A stretch of 64,000 bases of DNA from an uncultured Litoreibacter sp. (GTDB taxonomy: Bacteria; Pseudomonadota; Alphaproteobacteria; Rhodobacterales; Rhodobacteraceae), in the NCBI GenBank assembly GCA_947504205.1, contig CANNGL010000002.1, positions 496,001-560,000 on the forward strand, given 5' to 3'. Below are positions 30,966-39,622 of the stretch, piece by piece; position 1 is the stretch's first letter, and every line of letters begins with the position of its first letter. Position numbers and translations under genes: made by a program. The notes beneath the pieces were generated by a model, which was given only the letters and a program-made list of their open reading frames with translations, was not told where the DNA came from and did not search any database.

Positions 30966-31861
30966 ACCAGTTTCTGGGGCAACTTGCGCCCCTTGAGAAG
31001 CTCATCCGTATCCATCGCGGCCTTACCAGAGCGTTGCGCGCGTGTGATTTCCACTGCGTGGTCACCACAAGCGACGCGGAAGCCATCCATTACTTCACCT
31101 GGGGACCCGCTTTTGTGGACCACATGTGACCCAAGAAGCTTGATCCGCTCGCCATCTGCCGTTGTCCAAGCTCCGGGGAAGGGCGAGAGGCCCCTGATCA
31201 GCCGATCAACTTCAACTGCTGGTGCAGTCCAATCAATTCTTGATTCCGACTTATCGATTTTCTCCGCATAGGTAACGCCCTCGTCCGGCTGCGGTTCTGG
31301 GGTCAACGCATCGAACTTTTCCAGTGCCTCGACGATGGCAACAGACCCCAACAAGGACAAACGGTCATGAAGCTGACCCGTCGTTTCGGTTGTTCCGATC
31401 TGTAAGTTCCTGCGCAACAAAACCGGGCCGGTGTCCAATCCAGCTTCCATCTGCATGATGCAAACACCAGTTGTCTCGTCACCAGCCATGATCGCACGAT
31501 GTATTGGCGCCGCTCCGCGCCAACGCGGCAACAATGACGCATGGATGTTCAGACAGCCCATTTCCGGAGCATCCAAGATGACTTGTGGAAGGATCAATCC
31601 ATAGGCTACGACGACAGCAATATCAGCGCGCAGAGCATCGAACTCTTCTTGATCCGCCTGTGCCTTTAGCGACACCGGATGGCGGATGGGTATGCCCAAC
31701 GATTGCGCTCGTGAATGCACAGCTGAAACGCGATCTTTCTTTCCTCGCCCTGCGGGACGTGGTGGTTGCGTGTAAACACACACGACTTCATGGCCGTGTT
31801 CGACCAGTGCTTCCAAAATCGGTACCGAAAATTCCGGTGTTCCCATGAACACAATTTTCAT
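30962..31861 (-). CDS. fmt: methionyl-tRNA formyltransferase
   Basis: A 299-residue enzyme that formylates initiator Met-tRNA using 10-formyl-THF. Key motifs are [14 protein letters not shown], the catalytic [16 protein letters not shown] segment with Asn and His, and [12 protein letters not shown]. The ATG at 31861 is preferred; a GTG at 31867 would overlap the upstream gene's stop as GTGA. It is the last gene of the deformylase cluster, the usual pairing since both act on the formyl group. Confidence 0.96.
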   Translation of the reverse strand: MKIVFMGTPEFSVPILEALVEHGHEVVCVYTQPPRPAGRGKKDRVSAVHSRAQSLGIPIRHPVSLKAQADQEEFDALRADIAVVVAYGLILPQVILDAPEMGCLNIHASLLPRWRGAAPIHRAIMAGDETTGVCIMQMEAGLDTGPVLLRRNLQIGTTETTGQLHDRLSLLGSVAIVEALEKFDALTPEPQPDEGVTYAEKIDKSESRIDWTAPAVEVDRLIRGLSPFPGAWTTADGERIKLLGSHVVHKSGSPGEVMDGFRVACGDHAVEITRAQRSGKAAMDTDELLKGRKLPQKLV

Positions 31862-31863
31862 CG

Positions 31864-32364
31864 TCACCTCGCTACCGATAGCCGTTTAGCCCGCTTAAGG
31901 AGCATAGCCCGTTTTGTTCTGCTGAGATGGTCAAAATACATCTTGCCCGCGAGATGGTCGATCTGGTGTTGAATGGATGTGGCCCAAAGACCAACCATCT
32001 CCTTGCGTTCCCAAATCCCGTGCTCGCTGAGATAGCGCACGGTGACAGCACGTGGTCGCGAGATCACGGCGGCCACGCCCCGAAGGTTTGGAGATGCTTC
32101 CTGATGCTCGCGCATTTGGCCACTGTGGTGCAGGATTTCCGGATTAGCCATCTTGATCGCCTGCCCACGCCCATCCGAGGCATCAACCACGCACAAACAC
32201 TGCATGATCCCGATTTGAGGTGCAGCCAAGCCAACCCCGGGCATTGCGTCCATCAGCTCAACCATTTCTTTCCAGATGAAACGGATGTCTTCAGTAATTT
32301 CGGCGACAGGCTCGGCGGGGGTGCTCAGACGTTTATCAGGCCAGCTCAGAAAAGTCCTGTTCAT
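31864..32364 (-). CDS. peptide deformylase-like protein, catalytic residues lost
   Basis: 166 residues with the deformylase fold. Motif I is intact ([12 protein letters not shown]). Motif II, normally EGCLS with a metal-binding Cys, is replaced around [14 protein letters not shown] with no Cys. Motif III, normally HEIDH, reads HQIDH, so the catalytic Glu is Gln. One metal ligand and the general base are therefore missing, and deformylation is unlikely. It keeps the ATGA overlap with its upstream paralogue and abuts fmt. It may be a regulatory or ribosome-binding relic. It has no frameshift, so it is not a classical pseudogene. Confidence 0.85.
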   Translation of the reverse strand: MNRTFLSWPDKRLSTPAEPVAEITEDIRFIWKEMVELMDAMPGVGLAAPQIGIMQCLCVVDASDGRGQAIKMANPEILHHSGQMREHQEASPNLRGVAAVISRPRAVTVRYLSEHGIWERKEMVGLWATSIQHQIDHLAGKMYFDHLSRTKRAMLLKRAKRLSVAR

Positions 32365-32807
32365 TCCGCCTCCGGATGATCGAGGATCAATTTCCCATCA
32401 AGATGATCCAGCTCATGACAGATACAAGCCGCATCGAAGCCACTGAACGCCCCCCGCCTTTGCGACCCCGTCTCGTCAATCCAGAAAATCTCTAAGTTCT
32501 CAGGTCGTCGCACGCGCCTTGGTATGTTCGGGATCGACAGACATCCCTCTTCGTTGATCTGCGAGCCATCCGTAGAGAGCAGTTCCGGGTTGGCGAACAC
32601 CATTGGGTTCTTGTCGCCGTCCTTCCATCGTGTATCCACAACAAAAATACGAGTCAGAACGCCAATCTGTGGAGCCGCCAGCCCGCGGCCCGGCGCATCA
32701 TACATCGTGTCGAACAAATCATTGATCAGCGCTGCATCGACCTCAAGCGCAGGCGCACACATCCGACGCAAGTCCGGATGCGGATGTTTCAGTATTTCTC
32801 GGATCAC
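32361..32807 (-). CDS. def: peptide deformylase (second paralogue)
   Basis: 148 residues, shorter than usual. All three motifs can be aligned: [11 protein letters not shown] (Arg for the usual Ile/Val), EEGCLSIPN and CHELDHLDG, so metal ligands and catalytic Glu are kept. It starts with GTG overlapping the upstream stop as GTGA. It is probably active. The C-terminal helix found in its neighbour is missing. Confidence 0.9.
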   Translation of the reverse strand: MIREILKHPHPDLRRMCAPALEVDAALINDLFDTMYDAPGRGLAAPQIGVLTRIFVVDTRWKDGDKNPMVFANPELLSTDGSQINEEGCLSIPNIPRRVRRPENLEIFWIDETGSQRRGAFSGFDAACICHELDHLDGKLILDHPEAE

Positions 32808-33337
32808 ACTTTTTCCCGCGCCAATTCTCGCTTCAGCTTAATCATTTTCCGCGTAATCATCTGGCGCTTTAGCGGTCTGAGATAGTCTATGAACAACTTC
32901 CCATCGAGATGATCAATTTCGTGCTGGACGCATGTTGCCCACAAACCTTCGAAGTCTTCCTGTTGGGGGTTTCCATCCTGGTCCAGCCACGAGACCGTTA
33001 CCTCCGCCGGGCGGGTCACATCCGCAAATTGTTCCGGGATAGACAAACAACCTTCCTCGTAGGTGTTCATGTCATCCGATAGAGCGACAACCTCGGGGTT
33101 GAACATTATCACCGGACGTGGAGTTGCGTCGTCGCCTTTTTCACAATCCAGTACGATCAGCCGTTCAAGTATGCCGATCTGCGGCGCGGCGAGGCCGATG
33201 CCGGGGGCATCATACATCGTCTCCAGCATATCATTTGCCAAAGCCCTGCGTGCGTCGCTCAGGTCATCGACGGCAGCGGCAGCCTTCTTAAGGCGCGGAT
33301 CTGGATGAAGAATGATGGGCCGTTTCATAGCCACCAT
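32804..33337 (-). CDS. def: peptide deformylase (canonical copy)
   Basis: A 177-residue metalloenzyme that removes the formyl group from nascent proteins. Motif [12 protein letters not shown], motif II EEGCLSIPE and motif III QHEIDHLDG are all complete. A basic C-terminal helix (RQMITRKMIKLKREL) is present, as in the ribosome-binding helix of known enzymes. The ATG at 33337 or 33328 may be the start; the shorter one gives the family-like MKRPIILHPDPRLKK. It is first of three adjacent paralogues. Confidence 0.95.
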   Translation of the reverse strand: MVAMKRPIILHPDPRLKKAAAAVDDLSDARRALANDMLETMYDAPGIGLAAPQIGILERLIVLDCEKGDDATPRPVIMFNPEVVALSDDMNTYEEGCLSIPEQFADVTRPAEVTVSWLDQDGNPQQEDFEGLWATCVQHEIDHLDGKLFIDYLRPLKRQMITRKMIKLKRELAREKV

Positions 33338-33419
33338 TTAGGACATGCCCCTCGCCCATGCAATCGCTCTTGCAGCGACCCATAGGCGCGTTACGTTAGA
33401 GCGAACAAGGAGACCGGAT

Positions 33420-34589
33420 ATGAGTTTTGACACCCCAATTGATCGTCGTGGCACGCATTGCGTCAAATGGGACGCGATGGAAAAGCTCTACGGCGTCTCC
33501 CCGGACGATGGTCTTGCGATGTGGGTTGCGGACATGGAGTTCCAACCACCAGCCTGCGTACAAAATGCCGTACAGGCCATGCACGACCATGGTGTTTATG
33601 GCTATTTCGGCGATGAAAGCAAATACCGGGCTGCTATCCAGTGGTGGATGGAAACAAGACACGGATGGAAAGTCGAAACAGACTGGATTTTCACCACACA
33701 TGGGCTCGTGAACGGCACCGCGCTTTGTTTGGATGCTTTTACCAATCCGGGCGATGGGGTCGTCTTATTCACACCTGTTTATCATGCATTCGCCCGGGTG
33801 ATTAAGGCAGCTGGTCGCGAACTTGTGGAAATGGAGATGGTAAACAATAGCGGCCGCTACGAGTTTGATTTTGAAAGTTACGACGGAGCCCTAACCGGAA
33901 ACGAGCGTATGCTTATTCTGTGTTCCCCGCACAATCCGGGCGGACGTGTCTGGTCGAAGGCCGAGCTACAAGCGGTCGCTTCCTTTGCCAAGCGTCACGA
34001 CCTAATCCTGGTGTCAGACGAAATTCACCATGATCTGGTTTTCCTGGGCCACAATCACATCCCAATGAGCCAGATCACCGGTATTACAGATCGGCTGGTA
34101 ATGATGACTGCGACGACCAAGACCTTCAATATCGCAGGCTCGCATGCCGGGAATGTCATTATCGAGGACCCAGATCTGCGCGCACGCTTTGCTGAGCGCA
34201 TGAGCGCCTTGGGTATATCTCCAAATTCGTTTGGTTTGTTTATGGCGACTGCGGCCTATTCGCCAGAAGGTGCTGCGTGGGTCGACGATCTCGTGCAGTA
34301 CCTGGATGAAAATCGGAAGCTATTTGACGCAGGGATAAATTCAATTCCTGGGCTGGCTTCGATGCCATTGGAATCCACATACCTATCTTGGGTAGACTTT
34401 GCTGATACGGGTATGAGTATGGCGGAGTTTACAGGCCGGGTCGAGAACGACGCCAAAATCGCCGTTAATCACGGGCCAACGTTTGGAAAAGGTGGGGAGA
34501 GCTTTCTCCGGTTCAATATTGCGGCGCCGCGCGCACAAATTGAAGATGCGGTCGACCGAATGCGGCGCGCGTTTTCGGATTTGCAATAA
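33420..34589 (+). CDS. PatB/MalY-type pyridoxal-phosphate C-S lyase
   Basis: A 389-residue fold-type I PLP enzyme of the cystathionine beta-lyase-like aminotransferase subgroup. It has MWVADMEFQPP near the start, SPHNPGGRVWSKAEL in the middle, SDEIHHDLVF, and the PLP Lys in TATTKTFNIAG. It should cleave C-S bonds of cystathionine or cysteine conjugates. The ATG at 33420 follows AAGGAG by eight bases. It converges with the methionine-sulfoxide reductase gene, hinting at sulfur metabolism, though this is inference. Confidence 0.9.
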   Translation: MSFDTPIDRRGTHCVKWDAMEKLYGVSPDDGLAMWVADMEFQPPACVQNAVQAMHDHGVYGYFGDESKYRAAIQWWMETRHGWKVETDWIFTTHGLVNGTALCLDAFTNPGDGVVLFTPVYHAFARVIKAAGRELVEMEMVNNSGRYEFDFESYDGALTGNERMLILCSPHNPGGRVWSKAELQAVASFAKRHDLILVSDEIHHDLVFLGHNHIPMSQITGITDRLVMMTATTKTFNIAGSHAGNVIIEDPDLRARFAERMSALGISPNSFGLFMATAAYSPEGAAWVDDLVQYLDENRKLFDAGINSIPGLASMPLESTYLSWVDFADTGMSMAEFTGRVENDAKIAVNHGPTFGKGGESFLRFNIAAPRAQIEDAVDRMRRAFSDLQ

Positions 34590-34630
34590 AGTCGCACAGC
34601 CCGCAGTCACCGAGCCGTGCGTTATCATTG

Positions 34631-35170
34631 CTATGCGTCCAACGGCTTGAAGACCAATGAAGCGCCATTGATACAGTGGGTCATACGACCCGCGATGTAG
34701 ACATAATGGCCCAAGTGGCTTGCACATCTACGACAATGCACTTCAGTGACCGAGAATTGACCGGAAGTCATATCACCATATTCAGGTACAGCGCCATCAA
34801 TGCTCATTAGAACCGTATCGGGTTGAGCGTGATAGAAAAAGACCCAGCCTTTATCCAAAACGACCTTCCAGCGTGCTTCGTACGAACACAGATCACAGCC
34901 TTTACAGTGGTAAGATCCGTTTCGGGTTTCATCCCAAAGTGGGCTGGATTTGGGTTTTTCTGTGCGGCCTTCGCGCATGATCAAGTATTCGAGATCATTG
35001 AGCATCGCCTTCCATTCGTCGTCCGTTCGAACGACTTCGTAGGTCATAGCGTCGCTGTCGGAGGTGCTAGTGGCGCGAGCAGTGGTTGTAGCACCCAACG
35101 ACAAGGCCGCGGCACTGGAACTCGCAAAAAAACCGCGTCGGGTGAGAGAATTGGTTAGTTTGTTAAACAC
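34631..35170 (-). CDS. msrB: Tat-exported methionine-R-sulfoxide reductase (MsrB family)
   Basis: 179 residues from GTG at 35170 (GGGGATA upstream); a TTG at 35203 would add 11. The N-terminus has a twin-arginine signal (SLTRRGFFASS), so export folded to the periplasm is likely. MsrB domain: zinc-binding CKGC and CRRC pairs, GHYVY, and catalytic Cys in THCINGASLVF. It would repair oxidised methionine in envelope proteins. It differs from cytosolic MsrB by the Tat leader, and has an insert (YHAQPDTVLMS). Confidence 0.88.
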   Translation of the reverse strand: MFNKLTNSLTRRGFFASSSAAALSLGATTTARATSTSDSDAMTYEVVRTDDEWKAMLNDLEYLIMREGRTEKPKSSPLWDETRNGSYHCKGCDLCSYEARWKVVLDKGWVFFYHAQPDTVLMSIDGAVPEYGDMTSGQFSVTEVHCRRCASHLGHYVYIAGRMTHCINGASLVFKPLDA

Positions 35171-35249
35171 GACTTTATCCCCGCTATTGTGATGGTGAAC
35201 CAAGCGCGATGCGTAGATGCCCGCGCCTGGAGATTTTTTTGGGGCTACA

Positions 35250-35546
35250 TTAGTTGCCTTCAGCGGCGCTGTCGCCGTCGAGCAGCTTCATCTGAGCTGC
35301 CATGACTTCCAGACGCGAAGACATGTCTGCCTCAAGAAACGCGCGGCGTTCAGCAGCACTCATGTTGCCCAGAGCGGCTGAAACTTGAGCCGCTGTCAGG
35401 TCGCCCATTGACGTTTCACGCACAAGGATTTCTGCAGCTGAGTTGTTGCTCATTGCAAATAGTGCTTCGATGTCTGAGTGAGAGTCTGCGAAAGCTGCGC
35501 CGGAAAAAGCCAGAACCGCTGTCAGTGCTGCAAGATGCATTTTCAT
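35250..35546 (-). CDS. small exported hypothetical protein
   Basis: 98 residues. The signal peptide MKMHLAALTAVLAFSGAAFA leads to an Ala/Ser/Met-rich helical mature part (about 78 residues, acidic) with no Cys. The first ATG (35546) has GGAG about nine bases upstream. No family is recognised. It is a single-gene unit. Confidence 0.7.
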   Translation of the reverse strand: MKMHLAALTAVLAFSGAAFADSHSDIEALFAMSNNSAAEILVRETSMGDLTAAQVSAALGNMSAAERRAFLEADMSSRLEVMAAQMKLLDGDSAAEGN

Positions 35547-36065
35547 TTTCAATATCTCCAGTTTTAGTTGTCGTGCCATTCTTGTTGATGGCCTCTCAGC
35601 ACTAGCTCAGGCCAAATGACTGCGTTACCAACGATCCTGTCATTGACGGGTGAGTGACTGAATTTTTCGTGGAATTATCAATGTGGCTCAGACACTCCTT
35701 AATTTCTTAATATTTTCAAATTGATAAGGCGTGTAGCAAATATCACGAACCCTGTGAGTTGCGATCAGCACGATCACGAAGCTCTCTGCCGTTTGTTTCA
35801 AATTCGCGGTTTCTGACCTATTTTCACTGAAATTCGCGGGGCAGCGCACTTTTTTTTGAGCTTGGCGCACCGGCAATTTCTCTTTTGTCGACCCTTAGAG
35901 ATAGCTTCACGCGCAATTATTAGTCATTTATCGTCCAAAAAACTGCGTTTGTTTCAAAGGCAGAGGCTGGTAATTTTCGCTGCAGCGCAGCGCTTGCGCT
36001 TGATCACGCAACATCATATCACCGAGCCCGACGAATACGAAACATCCTTACGAAGGCGAAACGCA
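35547..36065. other. long A+T-rich intergenic region upstream of mcl1
   Basis: 519 bp without a convincing gene. It should hold promoters for both the small leftward gene and the rightward lyase gene. A 10-bp direct repeat AAATTCGCGG occurs at 35800-35809 and 35830-35839, exactly 30 bp apart. A GC-rich inverted repeat (GCGCA/TGCGC) is near 35985-36000. No clear promoter hexamers. Confidence 0.5.
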
Positions 36066-37022
36066 ATGAGCTTCCACTTGCAACCCACTTCACCCGCTCG
36101 GCCCAACCGCTGTCAGCTCTTTGGTCCCGGCTCAAGAACAGCCTTGTTTGAAAAAATGGCGATGTCAGACGCGGATGTCATCAATCTGGATCTGGAGGAC
36201 TCCGTTGCACCAGATGACAAGGCTCAGGCACGCACGAACATTATTCAAGCTACCCATGACGTGGATTGGAACTCTAAGTACTTGTCGGTTCGCATCAACG
36301 GCCTCGATACGCCATACTGGTATCGTGATGTGGTAGACCTAATCGAGAAGTCCTCCGAGCGCCTTGATCAAATCATGATCCCCAAGGTCGGCAATGCGTC
36401 CGACATTTACGCTGTTGATGCTCTGGTGACCGCTGCTGAAGTGGCCATGCAGAGAAAGAAGAAAGTCAGCTTCGAAATCATCATCGAAAGCGCCGCGGGC
36501 ATCGCGAATGTAAACGAGATCGCAGCGGCATCGCCGCGACTTCAGGCTATCTCACTTGGAGCGGCAGATTTTGCAGCTTCTATGGGGATGCAAACTACAG
36601 GGATCGGTGGAACACAGGAAAACTATTACATGCTACAAGGCGGCGACCATCACTGGTCCGATCCGTGGCATTGGGCTCAGGCGAAGATCGTTGCCGCGGC
36701 GCGCACCCATGGTGTTTTACCGGTCGATGGACCGTTCGGCGATTTTTCAGACGACGATGGTTACCGTGCACAAGCTCGCCGTAGCGCCACATTGGGTATG
36801 GTAGGCAAGTGGGCTATTCATCCCAAGCAGATAGCTCTTGCCAATGAAGTTTTTACACCATCTGAAGATCAGGTCACAGAGGCCCGAGAGATCCTATCCG
36901 CCATGGAAGACGCCAAGATGAACGGCGAAGGCGCCACTGTATATAAAGGGCGTTTGGTCGATATCGCGTCCATCAAACAGGCGGAAGTCATCGTCAAACA
37001 ATTCGAGATGATCAACGGCTAG
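36066..37022 (+). CDS. mcl1: L-malyl-CoA/beta-methylmalyl-CoA lyase
   Basis: A 318-residue CitE/HpcH-HpaI-family TIM-barrel enzyme. The N-terminus and overall length match the Mcl1 lyases of Rhodobacter, which cleave beta-methylmalyl-CoA to glyoxylate and propionyl-CoA in the ethylmalonyl-CoA pathway. Seen motifs are QLFGPGSR, NLDLEDSVAPDDK, FEIIIESAAGI, LGAADFAAS and GKWAIHPKQIALAN. The ATG at 36066 gives the family N-terminus; the upstream extension to 35856 does not. It ends at a clear terminator. Confidence 0.93.
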   Translation: MSFHLQPTSPARPNRCQLFGPGSRTALFEKMAMSDADVINLDLEDSVAPDDKAQARTNIIQATHDVDWNSKYLSVRINGLDTPYWYRDVVDLIEKSSERLDQIMIPKVGNASDIYAVDALVTAAEVAMQRKKKVSFEIIIESAAGIANVNEIAAASPRLQAISLGAADFAASMGMQTTGIGGTQENYYMLQGGDHHWSDPWHWAQAKIVAAARTHGVLPVDGPFGDFSDDDGYRAQARRSATLGMVGKWAIHPKQIALANEVFTPSEDQVTEAREILSAMEDAKMNGEGATVYKGRLVDIASIKQAEVIVKQFEMING

Positions 37023-37054
37023 CCAGTACCACCGAAGCTACACATCAACCAAGT

Positions 37055-37078
37055 AAGGGGGCCAGCCGGCCCCCTTTG
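37055..37078 (+). terminator. rho-independent terminator of mcl1
   Basis: AAGGGGGCC, loop AGCC, GGCCCCCTT followed by TGTT. The stem is 9 bp, 33 nt after the lyase stop. The T-run is short. Confidence 0.8.
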
Positions 37079-37102
37079 TTACTCCAACATTGCAGGCCTC
37101 AC

Positions 37103-37939
37103 CTACTTCAGCGGCACCGCAACTTCTGTCAGCAATTCATCGGGCGCTGTATCCGTCGGTGAGTTCAGATAGTTCTCCATCGCGGGTCCGTCGCGCGGTT
37201 CCTCACCGCTCTGCGGCAGCCAGACACCGAACAAATAGTCATAAGCCGCTTTCAGTCCAGCATAAGGACCCTGATATCGCATCACCGCCATTTTTCCGGC
37301 GGGGGCTTGGACCTCGACCAGATCATCTGGCATATCAAGATCAGCTGAAACGGCTACACCTGCATGGCTAGAGAGCTCTGCCTCAGCGACGGCGGACGGA
37401 TCATCATAATATAGTCCCACCATACCACTGGCATGAGGCCACAAATTCCTAGACGAAAAAATTGTTCCCAGTTTCTCGAAGCTCTTGCCAATTTCCAGAT
37501 AAGCACCGGTATGTTCCAAAGCTGCCAGACGGCGTTCGGGTTCTTGTCGAATTTCTACAGGATACACGGGATAATCTCCTTTGTGCGGTTCCATTAACGG
37601 TGAGCGCAGCTCACCTCGCTTTCGAAACGCACCCGGGGACATCCCATAGCCTGCGTTAAAGATTCGGGTGAAGCTTTGTTGGTTTTCATAGCCACAGCGC
37701 TCTGCCACCACTGCAATTGGCCAATCGCGTTGCACCAACCAACAGGCAGCGCGATGAAGCCGAATACGTCTGACGGCTTCCGCACAGGTTTCTCCCGTCA
37801 TCGCGTGAAAAACGCGATGCCAATGAAACCGGCTCATCGCTGCAACATCCGCCAAATTATCCAGCGACAAGTCACCGGATGGATTCGCGTGGATGTAATC
37901 TACGACACGCAGCAATCGATCTTCGTAACTCTGAGCCAA
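37103..37939 (-). CDS. AraC-family regulator with GyrI-like effector domain
   Basis: 278 residues. The N-terminal 105 residues are an AraC double helix-turn-helix (LSLDNLADVAAMSRFHWHRVF and the typical ENQQSFTRIFNAGYGMSPGAFRKR). From about 120 on there is a GyrI/SbmC-like ligand-binding domain (RQEPERRLAALEHTGAYLEIG and QGPYAGLKAAYDYLFG). Such proteins sense small cationic compounds or drugs. The start appears to be TTG with GAAGGGA eight bases upstream. It diverges from accA by 118 bp. Confidence 0.88.
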   Translation of the reverse strand: MAQSYEDRLLRVVDYIHANPSGDLSLDNLADVAAMSRFHWHRVFHAMTGETCAEAVRRIRLHRAACWLVQRDWPIAVVAERCGYENQQSFTRIFNAGYGMSPGAFRKRGELRSPLMEPHKGDYPVYPVEIRQEPERRLAALEHTGAYLEIGKSFEKLGTIFSSRNLWPHASGMVGLYYDDPSAVAEAELSSHAGVAVSADLDMPDDLVEVQAPAGKMAVMRYQGPYAGLKAAYDYLFGVWLPQSGEEPRDGPAMENYLNSPTDTAPDELLTEVAVPLK

Positions 37940-38057
37940 GCTCTGTCCCTTCGGGTTGTTTCAAGACTGACATGGCACAGGCCAGTTTCACAAATCTTGC
38001 TGTTGTTGCATCCGACAGCTCGGACAGCCATATAGTTTTTAACGATAGGAAAAATGC

Positions 38058-39017
38058 ATGACCAACTACCTCGAATTCGAAAAACCTTTGGCTGAAATTG
38101 AAGGCAAAGCCGAAGAACTGCGTGCGCTCGCGCGGCAAAATGCGGAAATGGATGTCGAAAAAGAAGCCAAAGCGCTCGATAAAAAAGCGCAGGACCTGCT
38201 GACCGATCTCTATCAATCGCTAACGCCGTGGCGGAAGTGCCAAGTGGCGCGACACCCTGATCGCCCCCATTGCAAAGACTACATTGAGGCATTGTTTGAC
38301 GAGTACACCCCATTGGCCGGTGATCGTAATTTTGCCGATGACCACGCTGTCATGGGTGGGTTGGCCCGTATTGGAGATCGTGCGGTCGTCGTCATAGGAC
38401 ATGAAAAAGGCCATGACACAAAGACGCGCATCGAAAGAAATTTCGGCATGGCGCGACCCGAAGGCTATCGTAAGGCGATCCGTCTGATGGACCTTGCTAG
38501 TCGGTTTGGGTTGCCGGTGATAACCCTCGTCGATACCCCCGGCGCTTATCCAGGTAAAGGTGCGGAAGAACGAGGCCAGTCCGAAGCGATCGCACGCGCC
38601 ACCCAGAAATGCCTCGAAATCGGTGTGCCGCTGATATCTGTCATTATCGGTGAAGGTGGTTCAGGAGGCGCGGTTGCATTTGCCACCGCTGATCGCGTCG
38701 CGATGTTGGAGCATTCAATCTATTCGGTAATCAGCCCAGAAGGCTGCGCCTCAATCCTATGGAAAGACGCTGAAAAAATGCGAGAGGCCGCGGAAGCATT
38801 GCGATTGACAGCACAGGACCTGAGTGATCTCGGAGTTTGTGATCTTATTGTCAAAGAGCCCGTCGGCGGCGCTCAACGCAGCCGAACAGAGACGATCAAT
38901 GCTGTAGGTAAAGCCATTGAAGGCTTATTGGACGAATTGGGTGATAAAGACGCGCAAGACTTGGTAACCAGCCGTCGCAAGAAATACATCGATTTGGGAT
39001 CAAAAGGCCTGAGCTAA
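38058..39017 (+). CDS. accA: acetyl-CoA carboxylase carboxyltransferase subunit alpha
   Basis: A 319-residue subunit that moves the carboxyl group from biotin to acetyl-CoA in fatty-acid synthesis. The N-terminus [21 protein letters not shown] is typical. The catalytic core has [22 protein letters not shown] and [15 protein letters not shown], with [13 protein letters not shown]. Length is normal. AGGA is eight bases before the ATG. The stop is 2 bp from the convergent PPOX stop. Confidence 0.97.
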   Translation: MTNYLEFEKPLAEIEGKAEELRALARQNAEMDVEKEAKALDKKAQDLLTDLYQSLTPWRKCQVARHPDRPHCKDYIEALFDEYTPLAGDRNFADDHAVMGGLARIGDRAVVVIGHEKGHDTKTRIERNFGMARPEGYRKAIRLMDLASRFGLPVITLVDTPGAYPGKGAEERGQSEAIARATQKCLEIGVPLISVIIGEGGSGGAVAFATADRVAMLEHSIYSVISPEGCASILWKDAEKMREAAEALRLTAQDLSDLGVCDLIVKEPVGGAQRSRTETINAVGKAIEGLLDELGDKDAQDLVTSRRKKYIDLGSKGLS

Positions 39018-39019
39018 GC

Positions 39020-39622
39020 TCACCACATCGTCTTAGCCGCTCGTGGTGCCCAGTCGGCGTCGTATTTGGCTCCGTCCAATTCGCCAGATGTCTGTTCAGC
39101 CAGAATTTCACCAACTGTCGGCAATCCAGCCGCTTTGACACCGCCCCATAACTCTGAACGCATCAATGCGCGTGCGCATTGGGTGTAGACTTGTGAAATA
39201 TTGAAAACGATGACCGAACGGGGAAGCCTTCCTGCTCTTTCAAACTGCTTTTTGAGATCTTCATCAAGAGAAACGCGCGCTTCGCCATTTACACGCACAA
39301 CGTTGTTGGATCCTGGAATCATAAACATCAAAGACGCGCGACCATCGGCAACGATGTTGCGAAGCGAGTCCATACGATTGTTGCCCCGCCAATCAGGCAT
39401 CGAGAGTGTATGATGGTCCAGTTCGGCGACTACCGGCCCGTCATCCCCACGTGGGCTGCTGTCCGTTCCATCCGGTCCGACCGTCGTAAGCACACAAAAC
39501 CGGGAGGACATTACCCACTTGCGGTACAACGGCGTTAGTCCAACGGCCACCTTATCCAGAGACGCACGCCCGGGCGCGCCATAGATAGCCTCCAGCTCGG
39601 TGATATCTTCAACAAACTTCAA
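39020..39622 (-). CDS. PPOX-family FMN flavoprotein
   Basis: A 200-residue pyridoxamine-phosphate-oxidase-like split-barrel protein (VMSSRFCVLTTVGPDG, DWRGNNRMDSLRN and MFMIPGSNNVVRVNGEA are the flavin-contact strands). The substrate is unknown; F420- or FMN-dependent reductases of this size are common. The start is TTG, overlapping the plsC-like stop as TTGA. Confidence 0.8.
   Translation of the reverse strand: MKFVEDITELEAIYGAPGRASLDKVAVGLTPLYRKWVMSSRFCVLTTVGPDGTDSSPRGDDGPVVAELDHHTLSMPDWRGNNRMDSLRNIVADGRASLMFMIPGSNNVVRVNGEARVSLDEDLKKQFERAGRLPRSVIVFNISQVYTQCARALMRSELWGGVKAAGLPTVGEILAEQTSGELDGAKYDADWAPRAAKTMW

Noticed and set aside
35688-35876. 62-codon minus frame in the mcl1 upstream gap
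   Set aside because: No recognisable protein features; the region is A+T-rich and non-coding in character.
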